A DNA stretch of 6,416 bases from Oscillospiraceae bacterium (GTDB taxonomy: Bacteria > Bacillota_A > Clostridia > Oscillospirales > Ruminococcaceae). A program made the translations under genes and the position numbers. Positions 5,839 to 6,416 of the stretch are shown here, in pieces; the stretch's first letter is position 1; each line of letters starts with the position of its first letter. The notes beneath the pieces were generated by a model, which was not told the origin of the DNA, made no database searches, and worked only from the letters and a program-made list of their open reading frames with translations. Where the stretch lies: positions 1 through 6,416 of the forward strand of contig JAGBFE010000188.1 of NCBI GenBank assembly GCA_018109965.1, in the 5' to 3' direction.

Positions 5839-5880
5839 TAAAAAACAGACAGCACCGACTGATTTATCGGCTGCTGTCTG
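5839..5880 (-). terminator. Rho-independent terminator of prfC
   Basis: A 9-bp stem (5846-5854 with 5872-5880) continues through a single bulged base (5871) into a further 4 bp (5855-5858 with 5867-5870), closing an eight-base loop. The A run at 5839-5845 gives a U tract on the minus strand. It lies about 30 nt beyond the prfC stop codon and separates prfC from the next minus-strand operon. Confidence 0.9.
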
Positions 5881-5911
5881 CATATGAATTTTTTGATTTT
5901 TCCCTTTGGCT

Positions 5912-6416
5912 TTATTTGCCGATTTCTGCAAGAATAAGGTCAGGGTTCTTTTCAGTCGCCCAGTTAACATTCCAAGGGCTTGTGAAAAGAAGCAGTTTAC
6001 GGTTTTTAAAGTCTTCAACACATTTTGTGTCAGATGTAAGATTGAGTTTTTTAACATCAATCTCTTCGTTTTCAATCCAGCGGATATGTGCGTATGGAAG
6101 CGGTGTAATGCGGATATCAACATTGTATTCGGTTTTGAGACGATGTTCCAGAACTTCAAGCTGAAGCACACCAACAACACCTACGATAACTTCTTCCATA
6201 CCGCCGCCAAGTTCTTTGAAAATCTGAATTGCACCTTCCTGTGCAATCTGTTCCATACCCTTTACAAACTGTTTGCGCTTCATTGTATCAACCTGTGAGA
6301 TACGGGCAAAGTGTTCCGGTGCAAAGGTAGGAATACTTGCAAATCGGAAAGGCTTTTTGGCAGTTGTAATTGTATCACCGATTGAGAAGATACCCGGGTC
6401 AAAGATACCGATGATA
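5912..6416 (-). CDS. prfC: Peptide chain release factor 3, C-terminal part (partial)
   Basis: 168 codons are visible, open to the window edge (first full codon at 6415-6413) and ending with TAA at 5912-5914. RF3 is a translational GTPase that recycles RF1/RF2 from the ribosome after peptide release. The visible part lacks the GTPase domain and covers domains II-III. It begins IIGIFDPGIFSIGDT, typical of the beta-barrel region, and continues with FAPEHFARI and KRKQFVKGMEQIAQEGAIQ. The VGVVGVLQLEVLEHRLKTEY segment distinguishes RF3 from EF-G. The C-terminal residues are ILAEIGK. The frame is intact in the visible part. A methionine at 6283 is internal and not the start, since conserved RF3 sequence continues upstream of it. 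It is followed by its own terminator. Confidence 0.97.
   Translation of the reverse strand, partial: IIGIFDPGIFSIGDTITTAKKPFRFASIPTFAPEHFARISQVDTMKRKQFVKGMEQIAQEGAIQIFKELGGGMEEVIVGVVGVLQLEVLEHRLKTEYNVDIRITPLPYAHIRWIENEEIDVKKLNLTSDTKCVEDFKNRKLLLFTSPWNVNWATEKNPDLILAEIGK

Noticed and set aside
5691..6164. 157-codon plus-strand frame across the dehydratase promoter and prfC terminator
   Set aside because: It crosses a promoter, an intrinsic terminator hairpin and the antisense of prfC, and it has no recognisable domain or ribosome binding site.

Overview
The window looks like chromosomal DNA of a low-to-mid GC Gram-positive bacterium, most likely an anaerobic Clostridia/Oscillospiraceae-type Bacillota. 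This rests on strong AGGAG-type ribosome binding sites, intrinsic terminators with long T tracts, the ssb-rpsR order, a zinc-binding (C+) form of S18, and a zinc-ribbon/kinase-like/PASTA membrane protein. Taxonomy is inferred from style, not from a database match.

Layout. Bases 1-430 hold the end of an ssb-rpsR operon on the plus strand, closed by a terminator. Bases 465-2952 hold a minus-strand operon: a promoter at 2924-2952, then yebC, then (17 nt later) a membrane protein with an N-terminal zinc ribbon, a kinase-like domain that has lost its catalytic residues, one transmembrane helix and two extracellular PASTA domains, closed by a second hairpin terminator. Divergent from yebC is a 37-codon plus-strand gene encoding a peptide made almost only of N, Q, K, E, R and S, with its own promoter-like sequence, ribosome binding site and terminator. 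That terminator is shared, back to back, with a minus-strand two-gene operon (3226-5777): a PglF/WbpM/CapD-type membrane nucleotide-sugar 4,6-dehydratase followed by a PglC-type phosphoglycosyl transferase. At the right edge (5912-6416) lies the C-terminal third of release factor 3 (prfC), also on the minus strand, with its own terminator.

How the genes fit together. ssb/rpsR, yebC and prfC are housekeeping replication and translation genes. The dehydratase and phosphoglycosyl transferase would make a 6-deoxy-4-keto sugar nucleotide and load a sugar phosphate onto a membrane polyprenol phosphate, which starts a surface glycan, but no later enzymes of the pathway are present here. The PASTA protein probably senses cell-wall fragments or lipid II. 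Because its kinase-like domain lacks HRD and DFG aspartates, it is predicted to act as a binding scaffold or allosteric partner rather than as an enzyme. The two items most worth a second look are this PASTA pseudokinase and the 37-residue hydrophilic peptide.

No tRNA, rRNA, CRISPR array, insertion sequence or riboswitch could be seen. All gene-free stretches are shorter than 200 bases and consist of promoters and terminators in AT-rich DNA.
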